From Nitrospira sp. (GTDB lineage: Bacteria; Nitrospirota; Nitrospiria; Nitrospirales; Nitrospiraceae), in NCBI GenBank assembly GCA_025360665.1, contig JANYBU010000072.1:1-21053 (forward strand): a DNA stretch of 21,053 nucleotides, written 5' to 3'. Below are positions 7,014-13,655 of the stretch, piece by piece. Every line of letters starts with the position of its first letter. The first letter of the stretch is position 1. Below the pieces are notes generated by a model. It was not told the DNA's origin. It made no database searches and saw only the letters and a program-made list of their open reading frames with translations. Position numbers and translations under genes: made by a program.

Positions 7014-7041
7014 TGGACAGGCTCGGCTCGCTGAGTATAAT
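7014..7041 (+). promoter_or_regulatory. Sigma70-type promoter for the FlgO-like gene and thiD
   Basis: TGGACA (7014-7019), a 16-base spacer and a perfect TATAAT (7036-7041) precede the gene starting at 7092, predicting a leader of about 45 bases. Confidence 0.55.
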
Positions 7042-7091
7042 GTGACCCAGTGTTGAACTTGCTTCCTGTCTCAAAGGATAATTTCCCAGGA

Positions 7092-8069
7092 ATGAATCGT
7101 CTCCTCCTCACGGTCATCCTTGTCATCGCCAGTCTCTGGGCACTTCCGGCTCATGCGGCTTTGCAGTATGAAGAGAGTCTGAAGCAACTGGCGGAAGGAG
7201 TGGTCGCCGACGCCGCGAAGGCGAACAGAGGACGGCTGGCGGTGTTGGACTTTACGGATGCCAAAGGCATCGTCACACCGATCGGACAGTTCTTAGCGGA
7301 GGAACTGAGCACGCAGATTCTGGTCACCGGCGAACTCAAAGTCGTCGACCGCGCCCTCGTGGGCTCGACGTTGATGAAATTCCATGTCACGCAACTCGAA
7401 CCGGCTCAGGCTAAAGCGGTCAAGCGAGCGGCCAAAGCGGTACAGGCCGATGTGTTTGTGACTGGTTCCTATCTTGAATCACCGGACGGCTTTCGGGTGA
7501 CGGTGAAACTGCTCAGCCCCAGCACGGTGCAGTCGCTGGGCGCCACGCGCGGTACGATTCCCCAAGCCGGCCCACTGGCGGACCTGATCAAGGAGGCCAA
7601 CAAGCCGCCTGTCGTAACGGTCGATCCGTCCGTCAAGGCACCCCCACCGCCTGGTCTTGGGTCCCACAGCAATGAATACTATCAGCTAGTTGTCACTGCC
7701 CTGTACAGGCGGGACAAGCAGGTCACCGCCGATCTCACGATCGAGAATAAGTCCTCTCGCGACGTCAAAGTACTCTGCCTGTTGCAGGACACCGTACTCG
7801 AAGATGACCATGGCGCGCTGTGGAAATTGGAAGCGGCGGACAATCGCGAAGGCCTCTGCATGCGCGGCATCGAGCTCTCTCCACGAAAAAAAGACCGGGC
7901 AGTGCTGACGTTTTCGGCTCCGACCGACGCAAACGGGAGCCAATTTATCTTTCGTTATCACGAGAAGGCGCCACGACGGGACGCACTGTTCTCCATTGAG
8001 GGCCTCAAAGTCGAATCGGCTGGAGCTCCTCCAGCAGCCATCGATGCGATACCACCACCTTCCAATTGA
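7092..8069 (+). CDS. Exported FlgO/CsgG-like protein
   Basis: A 325-residue protein with a signal peptide (MNRLLLTVILVIASLW, then ALPAHA; cleavage after AHA at about 22). The domain at ~30-155 (RGRLAVLDFTD, GQFLAEELSTQI, KVVDRALV, QADVFVTGSYLE) matches the FlgO/CsgG-like fold of periplasmic or outer-membrane assembly proteins. A Pro-rich linker (PSVKAPPPPGLG) leads to a second domain (~195-310) with a beta-sandwich look (ADLTIENKSSRDVKVLCLLQD) that I cannot name. I chose ATG 7092 rather than 7050 because only this start puts the signal peptide at the N-terminus and fits the promoter. No lipobox and no flagellar neighbours are present, so a flagellar role is not implied. It ends 7 bases before thiD, so co-transcription is likely. 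Confidence 0.8.
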   Translation: MNRLLLTVILVIASLWALPAHAALQYEESLKQLAEGVVADAAKANRGRLAVLDFTDAKGIVTPIGQFLAEELSTQILVTGELKVVDRALVGSTLMKFHVTQLEPAQAKAVKRAAKAVQADVFVTGSYLESPDGFRVTVKLLSPSTVQSLGATRGTIPQAGPLADLIKEANKPPVVTVDPSVKAPPPPGLGSHSNEYYQLVVTALYRRDKQVTADLTIENKSSRDVKVLCLLQDTVLEDDHGALWKLEAADNREGLCMRGIELSPRKKDRAVLTFSAPTDANGSQFIFRYHEKAPRRDALFSIEGLKVESAGAPPAAIDAIPPPSN

Positions 8070-8076
8070 TACTCAC

Positions 8077-8880
8077 ATGAACACACAACCGATCAAACAA
8101 GTCTTGACGATCGCTGGCTCTGATTCTGGAGGCGGGGCAGGGATTCAAGCCGACATTAAAGCCATGTCGGCCAACGGCGTATTTGCCATGTCGGCGATTA
8201 CCGCCATCACGGCGCAGAATACGGAAGAGGTCACCGATGTTTTCGAGTTGCCGGCCTCAATCATCGCGGCGCAAATCGATGCCGTGTTCGACGATTTCGA
8301 CGTCGCCGCGGTGAAAACCGGGATGTTGTCCTCAACGGCGATCGTCGAGGTCGTCGCCAGATTGCTGAAACCTCAGCATGTCACGAATCTCGTGGTGGAT
8401 CCGGTCATGATCTCGAAAACCGGCCATGCGCTGCTCAAGCCGGAGGCGATCGACGCCGTGAAGACACTGCTCTTCCCCTTGGCACTGCTCGTCACGCCGA
8501 ACATCCATGAGGCCCAGCAACTGTCCGGAATTGAGATCAAGACGCTCGCCGACGCTCGCCGCGCAGCCAAAGTCATTCACGGGTTCGGCTGCAAGCATGT
8601 GTTGATCAAGGGCGGTCACTTGCTGGCAGAGCGAGCCACCGATCTGCTCTATGACGGCCGGTTCTTCCATGTGTTCAAGGGGGAGTTTATCGATACCCCC
8701 CACACGCATGGCACCGGCTGCACGTTCGCCTCGGCTATCGCGGCCCATCTCGCACGAGGCAAATCCATGAACGATGCCGTCCAGACAGCCAAGACCTATC
8801 TCACCGAGGCCATTCGCCATAGCCTGGCAATCGGTCATGGAACTGGACCGACGAATCATTTCTATTTTCTCCAGGCTTAG
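8077..8880 (+). CDS. thiD: Hydroxymethylpyrimidine/phosphomethylpyrimidine kinase
   Basis: Phosphorylates HMP and HMP-phosphate in thiamin biosynthesis and salvage. The ribokinase-fold motifs are all visible in 267 residues: TIAGSDSGGGAGIQAD (11-26) for substrate binding, ITAQNT (44-49), VVDPVMISKTG (106-116), TPNIHEA (140-146), LIKGGH (176-181), and the catalytic anion-hole motif THGTGCTF with Cys215. The start at 8077 is chosen over 7996 because the homologous region begins there and the earlier codons overlap the preceding gene. No clear ribosome-binding site is seen, which fits coupling to the upstream gene 7 bases away. It would act on the product of TenA (4649-5317). Its TAG stop is directly followed by a 126-base hairpin element. 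Confidence 0.92.
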   Translation: MNTQPIKQVLTIAGSDSGGGAGIQADIKAMSANGVFAMSAITAITAQNTEEVTDVFELPASIIAAQIDAVFDDFDVAAVKTGMLSSTAIVEVVARLLKPQHVTNLVVDPVMISKTGHALLKPEAIDAVKTLLFPLALLVTPNIHEAQQLSGIEIKTLADARRAAKVIHGFGCKHVLIKGGHLLAERATDLLYDGRFFHVFKGEFIDTPHTHGTGCTFASAIAAHLARGKSMNDAVQTAKTYLTEAIRHSLAIGHGTGPTNHFYFLQA

Positions 8881-9006
8881 CAGGATGCTGAAACAGCCCA
8901 CCAGCAGCGTTCTCGCCTCGAAAGCATCCTCAACGTAGCCCAGAGGCTACGCCTCCGGTGCTTCCGTCGGCTGCGGCCTTGCTGGATGGCCTGTTTGAGC
9001 ATCCTG
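8881..9006 (-). repeat. Hairpin repeat family, copy R1
   Basis: 126 bases, reverse orientation. The terminal arms CAGGATGCTGAAA (8881-8893) and TTTGAGCATCCTG (8994-9006) pair with one mismatch (C.C when read in family orientation). The family words CCAGCAAGGCCGCAG and CGAGAACG are present on the minus strand. The apical GGCGTAGCC/GGCTACG hairpin matches R2. It begins at the base after the thiD stop. Confidence 0.85.
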
Positions 9007-9069
9007 CGGGAGTGTGCTCCTGTTGCGCCATACGTGCAGGCCATCGGAGGTCTCGTGTGCCGACATGGC

Positions 9070-9082
9070 TTTCAGCATCCTG
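9070..9082. repeat. Single end fragment of the hairpin family
   Basis: TTTCAGCATCCTG, followed by TTAGG, is the mirror of the fragment at 10396-10409. It lies just before the ribosome-binding site of the 9099 gene. Confidence 0.6.
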
Positions 9083-9098
9083 TTAGGAAGGGGACTCC

Positions 9099-10379
9099 AT
9101 GGGTCGTTTCATAGCCCGCCCACTGACCTTTCTGATCACAGGATTTAACTGGCTCCTGCTTTCCTCGCTGGTGGGATTGGCCATCCTGATTGGGTTGGTC
9201 CATGGTACGCCGCTGCCCTCTTGGTTAAGACTGGTCCATGTGCATGCCACCCTCATCGGCGGCATCCTCCAACTCATGATCGGCGGACTGTTCGCTTCTC
9301 TGTCACACACTTCCCAGGGAGATCGAACCCCCTCGGACTCCCATCTAGGGCTGTTCGTAGCCCTGAACGCCGCCACAGTTGGGTTACTCGTTGGATTCGG
9401 ACTCGGGAACATGATGATCGTCGGCGTGGCTGGGATTGTCGTGATTGGAGCAGTGGCTTCCATCACCACGGTCGCCTGGCAATATGCGCGGCAAAGCCTG
9501 ACTCAACCAGCCCGTTCCTCCTGGCTGTATCTATTCTCACTCATCGCCTTACTCGGTGGATTGGCGATTGGCGTCGCGATGGCCTTTCGATTCATGCCGG
9601 AATACTATGCCCATGCGCGGCTTCTTCATCTGCATGTGATTCTGTTGGGTTTCGTCACGATGGCAATGATTGGCGCCACACATCGCCTCTTGCCGATCAT
9701 CTTGAATACCGAGCTCTACAGCCTGCGACTCTCTCGGCTCGTCATGGCACTGCTTCCCGCCGGCTTCGCTATCTTGGTCGGTGGGTTTATCACCTCGTCC
9801 CTCCGCCTTGAACTCGTGATCGGAGGACTGCTCGTCCTCAGCATCGGCCTCTACGCCTATAACCTGTTGCGGACATGGATAGGCTCCGGCCAGGCGGGGA
9901 ACGCCGCCTCCGATCACCTCCTGATCGCGACGTTTTTTCTGGTCCTCATGATGATCATGGGCGTCCTCGTCGGGGCCAACTTCCTTCCGCAACTGCCGGT
10001 GCTGCCGTTTGGGTCATTGCACCTCGCAGCCTATACCCATATGGCCTTGATCGGGTTTATCTTGCAGACTGTGTTTGGGGCCTTGTCCTATGGCATTCCT
10101 GAGATACTGGCGACCAGCCGAATCGCGAGCCGGAAAAAACAGGGGCCCTATCGAGATCGACTTGCAGCCATCATGAACCGGGGACGAACCGTTCAGCTGG
10201 CTGGATTGAGCTTGGGGACGATGGGCTTCGGCGCACTCGCGGCGATGACCTGGAACTTCCCTCTCAGTTCGCTCTCCATCCAGATCGCGACCTGGGTCAC
10301 CGTCGGCCTGCTCCTTGGCAGCCTAACCCTCTTTACTGCCAAGCTCGCCTGGGCCTTCGGGGTTCGGCCCATGGAATAG
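9099..10379 (+). CDS. Heme-copper-oxidase subunit I-like membrane protein, orphan
   Basis: A 426-residue polytopic membrane protein with about 11-12 hydrophobic spans. His residues recur in three similar blocks: VHVHATLIGGILQ (His47, His49), HARLLHLHVILLGF plus GATHRLLPI (His172, 177, 179, 195), and LHLAAYTHMALIGF plus GALSYGIPEI (His308, 314). Such HxH..GF...G..H..LP patterns resemble subunit I of cbb3-type oxidases, and these His could ligate heme. Yet no subunit II or III or cytochrome c gene is adjacent, and the pattern is not a full canonical subunit I, so a redox sensor, NnrS-like protein or divergent oxidase is equally possible. AGGAAGGGG precedes the ATG. The gene stands between inverted copies of the hairpin repeat (8881-9082 and 10396-10595). 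Confidence 0.7.
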   Translation: MGRFIARPLTFLITGFNWLLLSSLVGLAILIGLVHGTPLPSWLRLVHVHATLIGGILQLMIGGLFASLSHTSQGDRTPSDSHLGLFVALNAATVGLLVGFGLGNMMIVGVAGIVVIGAVASITTVAWQYARQSLTQPARSSWLYLFSLIALLGGLAIGVAMAFRFMPEYYAHARLLHLHVILLGFVTMAMIGATHRLLPIILNTELYSLRLSRLVMALLPAGFAILVGGFITSSLRLELVIGGLLVLSIGLYAYNLLRTWIGSGQAGNAASDHLLIATFFLVLMMIMGVLVGANFLPQLPVLPFGSLHLAAYTHMALIGFILQTVFGALSYGIPEILATSRIASRKKQGPYRDRLAAIMNRGRTVQLAGLSLGTMGFGALAAMTWNFPLSSLSIQIATWVTVGLLLGSLTLFTAKLAWAFGVRPME

Positions 10380-10395
10380 TCGCCTCTCCCCCTAG

Positions 10396-10409
10396 CAGGA
10401 TGCTGAAAA
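10396..10409. repeat. Single end fragment of the hairpin family
   Basis: CAGGATGCTGAAAA preceded by CCTAG. It mirrors the fragment at 9070-9082 across the 9099-10379 gene. The sequence between it and copy R2 keeps words in common with the mirrored left flank (CCTGTTG and CCATCG on the complementary strand). Confidence 0.6.
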
Positions 10410-10469
10410 CCAAACTAGGCAGTACAGTAGTTCGATGGACCTACGTTTTGACAACAGGAAAACCGCGTA

Positions 10470-10595
10470 CAGGATGCTCAAAAAGGCTGTCCAGCAAGGC
10501 CGCAGCCGATGAAAGCACCGGAGGCGTAGCCTCTGGGCTACGTTGAGGATGCTTTCGAGGTGAGAACGCCGCTGGCGGCCGTTTTCAGCATCCTG
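10470..10595 (+). repeat. Hairpin repeat family, copy R2
   Basis: 126 bases, family orientation. Arms CAGGATGCTCAAAA and TTTTCAGCATCCTG have a single C.C mismatch. The words CCAGCAAGGCCGCAG and GAGAACGCCGCTGG are present. Distal stem GAAAGCA/TGCTTTC and apical GCGTAGCC/GGCTACG. An inner block of about 46 bases is identical, inverted, in R1. Confidence 0.88.
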
Positions 10596-10615
10596 ATTGA
10601 TCGAAAGACCATCCT

Positions 10616-11404
10616 ATGGAAGACGCCCTGACGTTTCATGATCGCCACGGTCACAGCATTGCCGCGATCCTGAGCATGCCTGACGGACCAACGAGGCGTC
10701 TCGCCGTGCTGTGCCATGGATTTCTCTCCGGCAAGAACAGTACGACCAACAGAACCTTGACCCGTCTCCTCAATGAACGGGGCCTGGCGACCTTTCGGTT
10801 CGATTTTTTCGGCCAAGGCGACAGTGACGGACCGTTCGAAGAGATCACGACTACCCTGGCCGTGCATCAAACCCAAGCCGCTCTGGATCTGGTGACCGCC
10901 AGGGGATATGACCAAATCGGGCTCGTCGGCTCCAGCTTCGGAGGGCTCGTCGCCATCCTGACGACAGCCCAGCGCTTCGACCTCGCCTGTCTGGCCCTCA
11001 AATGTCCAGTGGTGGACTTTGCAGAAGAGCTTCGATTAAAATTCGGACCCGAAGAGTTAGCACGGTGGCAAGCTACGGACACGATTCCGAACATCATGGG
11101 AGGGCCGGAGCGGGTCCGTTTGCGGTATGACTTTTACGAAGACTGCCTCAGACAGATTGCCTATGGGCCGGCTGAACGGATTACCGCGCCCACACTGATT
11201 GTACAAGGTGAGCAGGATGAATGTGTCCCTCTCCATCAAAGCCGGCGATTGCGTGACGCGCTGGGAGGTCCAAAGAGACTGGAGCTCCTGCCAGGCGCCG
11301 ATCACCAGTTTACACGAGGCGAAGATTTTCAGACCATGACGACGTCGATCAGAGATTGGCTCGTGAGGCATCTCCCAGTGAGGCGTGAAGTGGAAGATAT
11401 CTGA
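10616..11404 (+). CDS. Alpha/beta-hydrolase (serine aminopeptidase S33 / esterase type)
   Basis: Cytoplasmic alpha/beta-hydrolase of 262 residues, no signal peptide. Oxyanion motif LCHGFLSGK (32-40), DFFGQGDSDG (63-72) as in the S33/BAAT-like acyl hydrolases, nucleophile GSSFGG with Ser107, acid Asp201 in VQGEQDECVP, and His230 in PGADHQF: the triad is complete. FFGQGDSDGPF and the late LIVQGEQD resemble the feruloyl/cinnamoyl-esterase-like hydrolases rather than lipases; the substrate is unknown. It starts 20 bases after repeat R2 with only GAAAGA as a weak ribosome-binding site. Its stop is directly followed by a period-8 array. It is not closely related to the lipoprotein hydrolase at 1144-2136. 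Confidence 0.85.
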   Translation: MEDALTFHDRHGHSIAAILSMPDGPTRRLAVLCHGFLSGKNSTTNRTLTRLLNERGLATFRFDFFGQGDSDGPFEEITTTLAVHQTQAALDLVTARGYDQIGLVGSSFGGLVAILTTAQRFDLACLALKCPVVDFAEELRLKFGPEELARWQATDTIPNIMGGPERVRLRYDFYEDCLRQIAYGPAERITAPTLIVQGEQDECVPLHQSRRLRDALGGPKRLELLPGADHQFTRGEDFQTMTTSIRDWLVRHLPVRREVEDI

Positions 11405-11460
11405 CGATCTGTCGATCTGATGAATCCCGAACATTCAACAGATCAACAGATTCCGGAATT
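11405..11460. repeat. Period-8 array with internal inversion
   Basis: The bases right after the stop divide into consecutive 8-mers. CGATCTGT (11405) and CGATCTGA (11413) are followed, after two unrelated units, by AACAGATC (11437) and AACAGATT (11445), which are their reverse complements shifted by one base. It has the same plan as the arrays at 3002 and 4507-4638 but period 8. Confidence 0.6.
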
Positions 11461-11491
11461 GTTTCACGAACGACGGACAAAGAGAGCGGAC

Positions 11492-11510
11492 TTTTTGAGC
11501 ATCCTGCGGG
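11492..11510. repeat. Single end fragment of the hairpin family
   Basis: TTTTTGAGCATCCTGCGGG matches the right end of copy R1 (8994-9010) almost exactly; no second arm is found nearby. It ends 7 bases before the ATG of the 11518 gene, placing its GCGGG where a ribosome-binding site is expected. Confidence 0.6.
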
Positions 11511-11517
11511 ATAAAGC

Positions 11518-11967
11518 ATGATTACCGAAGGCGTCCAACATGTCTTGACGGTTCTGTACCCCCTCTACAAAGAGGAGGTCTACCGACGACGCGAACAGAT
11601 GATGCTGCTCACTGCCTACGGTTCACTGGGTCTGATCGCGATGCTCTTTGCGCTCCTCTTGAGTCCACTGAAGGATCGGCTGACATCCTTCGACACCCTG
11701 TTCATCGGGCTCGCGAGCCTGATCTGGTGCGGCTTGTTCTGTGCACTGATCCTTCAACAGCAGTACCGTCACCGGCAGGCCAAACAGGTCCTGGTTCAGC
11801 TCGAGCAAGCACTGGGATTTTATGAGGAGGGTCTGGTTGTGGAACATCAGTCGCTCTATCCAGAAGGGTGGAAGACCGCCTGGCTGGGTGATCGAACTGG
11901 TACGCTCTACTTCACCGCGCTCTGCTCGTTGACCGGATTGCTCATTCTGGCCCTCCTCTTCTCATAA
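11518..11967 (+). CDS. Small membrane protein, three predicted TM segments
   Basis: 149 residues, family not recognised. A short amphipathic N-terminus (PLYKEEVYRRREQ) is followed by three hydrophobic stretches: about 29-49 (LTAYGSLGLIAMLFALLLS), about 60-79 (LFIGLASLIWCGLFCALIL) and about 131-148 (FTALCSLTGLLILALLF). Between the second and third is a ~50-residue soluble segment with a QAKQVLVQLEQALGFYEEG helix. No catalytic motif is seen. The fragment at 11492-11510 lies immediately upstream and may supply part of the leader. It is probably a single gene, because the surrounding spacers contain repeats. Confidence 0.65.
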   Translation: MITEGVQHVLTVLYPLYKEEVYRRREQMMLLTAYGSLGLIAMLFALLLSPLKDRLTSFDTLFIGLASLIWCGLFCALILQQQYRHRQAKQVLVQLEQALGFYEEGLVVEHQSLYPEGWKTAWLGDRTGTLYFTALCSLTGLLILALLFS

Positions 11968-12180
11968 TCCCGATCAGCTGCGGCTTGTTCACATTCGTTT
12001 TTCCCCAGCTTACTGATTGATTCACGACTGACGATAGGCTCACCCCCGGAATAAATTGATATTTTTCTGGCGCAACACGCATGTCCACGACACAATGCAG
12101 AGGTGCTAGAGGCAGACGTCTGGACACACATATGGCGAAAGCCGTCTCCATCTGACTGAGTATTGTATGGCCTGCCAGGA
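11968..12180. other. Intergenic leader of the FN3 gene
   Basis: No ORF is supported. A GGC-GAAA-GCC tetraloop hairpin (about 12133-12142) is enclosed by AGACG/CGTCT (about 12114 and 12143), suggesting a small 5'-leader fold. No known riboswitch core was recognised. Confidence 0.3.
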
Positions 12181-13167
12181 ATGATGCCCACGAAAGATAC
12201 CTCGACACTTCGCTTCCAGATTGTCTTCCTTGTGACAGTACTATTCCCGGGCCTGCAATCTGCGGCGATGCCCACGATCATTTCAGCTGCAGAACAAGAG
12301 ATGCCACGCCGTCATAGCTTGATTCACCGGTCAGCTGCTGAATCCGCTGCTCTGCCTGCCACGACTCAAGGGATGATGCTCCAACCTCCCAGCGCTGAGC
12401 CAACTCGCATCACGAGCCCGATCGGACCACCCCCAACGTCGGTGTCTCTACCAACCAGGCCATTGGCGCATCATCGAACATTGGCCAAGCATTCGGCCAT
12501 GGCCTCGGCAACCGCTCCTGCGACCTCATCTCAGACACTCCGTGCAGCCGTGACATCGGGCGTCGTAGCCGGGCAGGTCACGCAGGCGACAGCCGATACC
12601 AGCAAGGGCACAATTCCCACGGCAACGGCGCCCGCCACGAAGTCGATGGCTGCGCCTCTTCCTGGGGCGACCTCGACTGGCTCTGCTGCGGTCGCTCCGA
12701 CCGCTCCCTCTCCGTTCGCCGGTACGGCAGACGTTCGCCCTGTGGCCTCAGCAGGAAGCGGCTCGGCTCCCTCGTCTAGCGGTTCGCGATCGGCGTTGAA
12801 CTTGCTCCAGAACTCTGCGATCGCGAGCTTGCTGCAACCCCCGACTCCTGTTGTCAGCACACCTCCGTCACCCCCACCGGCCTCAACTCCTCCATCGACA
12901 CCTCCTCCTCCCAGCCCATCGACAGGGAACGTGATACTCACATGGACGGCGAATGTAGAGCCTGATCTGGCCGGCTATAAAGTCTACGTCGGCACGGCTT
13001 CCGGCACATACAGTTTCCCTGGATCGCCCTTTGTGGCAGGGAGAGTCGCGAGCTACACCGTTTCCAATCTTCCGAAGGGCCTGACCTATTACTTCGCTAT
13101 TTCCGCCTACGACAGTGCCGGCAACGAAAGTCCGCTCTCAGCCGAAGTCAGCAAGAGCCTCTTCTAG
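12181..13167 (+). CDS. Secreted low-complexity protein with C-terminal fibronectin type III domain
   Basis: 328 residues from ATG 12181 (12184 is an alternative). The N-terminus has a basic residue and a hydrophobic segment (RFQIVFLVTVLFPGLQSAAM) compatible with a signal peptide. Residues ~40-220 are Ala/Thr/Ser/Pro-rich with no predicted fold; ~222-248 is Pro-rich (repeats like PPSPPPA and TPPPPSP). The last ~80 residues form an FN3 domain (NVILTWTANVEPDLAGYKVY, then YTVSNLPKGLTYYFAISAYD), the type common in extracellular bacterial proteins. The layout suggests a surface or exported adhesin-like or carbohydrate-associated protein, with the FN3 domain held on a flexible stalk; no catalytic domain is present. 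Its TAG stop lies at the edge of hairpin copy R4. Confidence 0.75.
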   Translation: MMPTKDTSTLRFQIVFLVTVLFPGLQSAAMPTIISAAEQEMPRRHSLIHRSAAESAALPATTQGMMLQPPSAEPTRITSPIGPPPTSVSLPTRPLAHHRTLAKHSAMASATAPATSSQTLRAAVTSGVVAGQVTQATADTSKGTIPTATAPATKSMAAPLPGATSTGSAAVAPTAPSPFAGTADVRPVASAGSGSAPSSSGSRSALNLLQNSAIASLLQPPTPVVSTPPSPPPASTPPSTPPPPSPSTGNVILTWTANVEPDLAGYKVYVGTASGTYSFPGSPFVAGRVASYTVSNLPKGLTYYFAISAYDSAGNESPLSAEVSKSLF

Positions 13168-13291
13168 CGACCGCTGAAAATCGCTGCCAACTGCGTTCTC
13201 GGCTCTCCAAAATTCTCAACGTACCACGAGGGTACGCTTCCGGTTTTGATTCGCCCGCGGCCTTGTTGGACAGCGATTTTGAGCGGTCGCT
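13166..13291 (-). repeat. Hairpin repeat family, copy R4 (divergent ends)
   Basis: Reverse orientation. The arms beginning AGCGACCGCTGAAAATCGCTG (13166) and ending at 13291 pair over 21 bases with one mismatch, again C.C in family orientation. The outer sequence is different (CGACCGCT instead of CAGGATGCT) on both arms, so pairing is retained. Family words CAACAAGGCCGCGG and CGAGAACG are present on the minus strand. The first two bases are the end of the FN3-gene TAG stop. Confidence 0.85.
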
Positions 13292-13316
13292 CTATTCCAA
13301 CTCACAAAAGCTTCGG

Positions 13317-13479
13317 CAGGACGCTCAAATAGATAATCCAACTTCGTTCTCAGTCGTGTGTCTTCTTGCAACGTACCCACCGGTGAAAGAGCTGTCTTGG
13401 CAGCTCGGGGTGGGCGGGTGAGAAACATACGCCTCAGTCGCCGAACTCCCTGCGGCCTTGCTGGAAGACAGTTTGAGCC
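13317..13479 (-). repeat. Hairpin repeat family, copy R5 (degenerate, enlarged apical loop)
   Basis: Reverse orientation, about 163 bases. Words CCAGCAAGGCCGCAGGGAG and GAGAACGAAGTTGG are clear on the minus strand. The end segments GCTCAAA and TTTGAGC pair without the usual C.C mismatch and the lower stem is poor. The apex carries an additional hairpin (GAGCTG/CAGCTC at 13388-13405 inside an ACCCACC/GGTGGGC stem). Confidence 0.6.
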
Positions 13480-13531
13480 GCCGCTTTGATGAGCCGAGTT
13501 GTGGGGGGGCATTGTGCTAAAGGAATCCAGG
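13480..13531. other. Short gap between repeat copies
   Basis: Contains a run of seven G (about 13503-13509) and no gene. With R4, R5 and R6 it makes the whole 13168-13653 interval repeat-derived or empty. Confidence 0.4.
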
Positions 13532-13655
13532 CAGGATGCTCAAAACGGTCATCCAACGAGGCCGCAGGAGAGAAATAACCGGAGGCGTACCCTCTGGGGT
13601 ACGTTGAGGATTATTTCGATTCGAGAACGAAGTTGGGGATCGTTTTCAGCATCCT
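13532..13655 (+). repeat. Hairpin repeat family, copy R6
   Basis: 124 bases, family orientation. Arms CAGGATGCTCAAAACG and CGTTTTCAGCATCCT have the C.C mismatch. Lower stem CCAAC/GTTGG (CCAGC/GCTGG in other copies), distal stem GAAATAA/TTATTTC, apex GCGTACCC/GGGTACG. Its right end overlaps the stop codon of the minus-strand FGE-like gene. Confidence 0.88.

Noticed and set aside
8881..9006. Simple rho-independent terminator for thiD
   Set aside because: The hairpin is far too long, no T-tract follows, and the same sequence with a conserved internal loop recurs upstream of gene starts.
9549..9992. 147-residue minus-strand ORF under the oxidase-like gene
   Set aside because: Charged, His-rich translation antisense to hydrophobic codons; no ribosome-binding site.
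11968..12180. Cyclic-di-GMP or other known riboswitch before the FN3 gene
   Set aside because: A GAAA tetraloop hairpin is present, but none of the conserved core segments of the c-di-GMP aptamer could be found.
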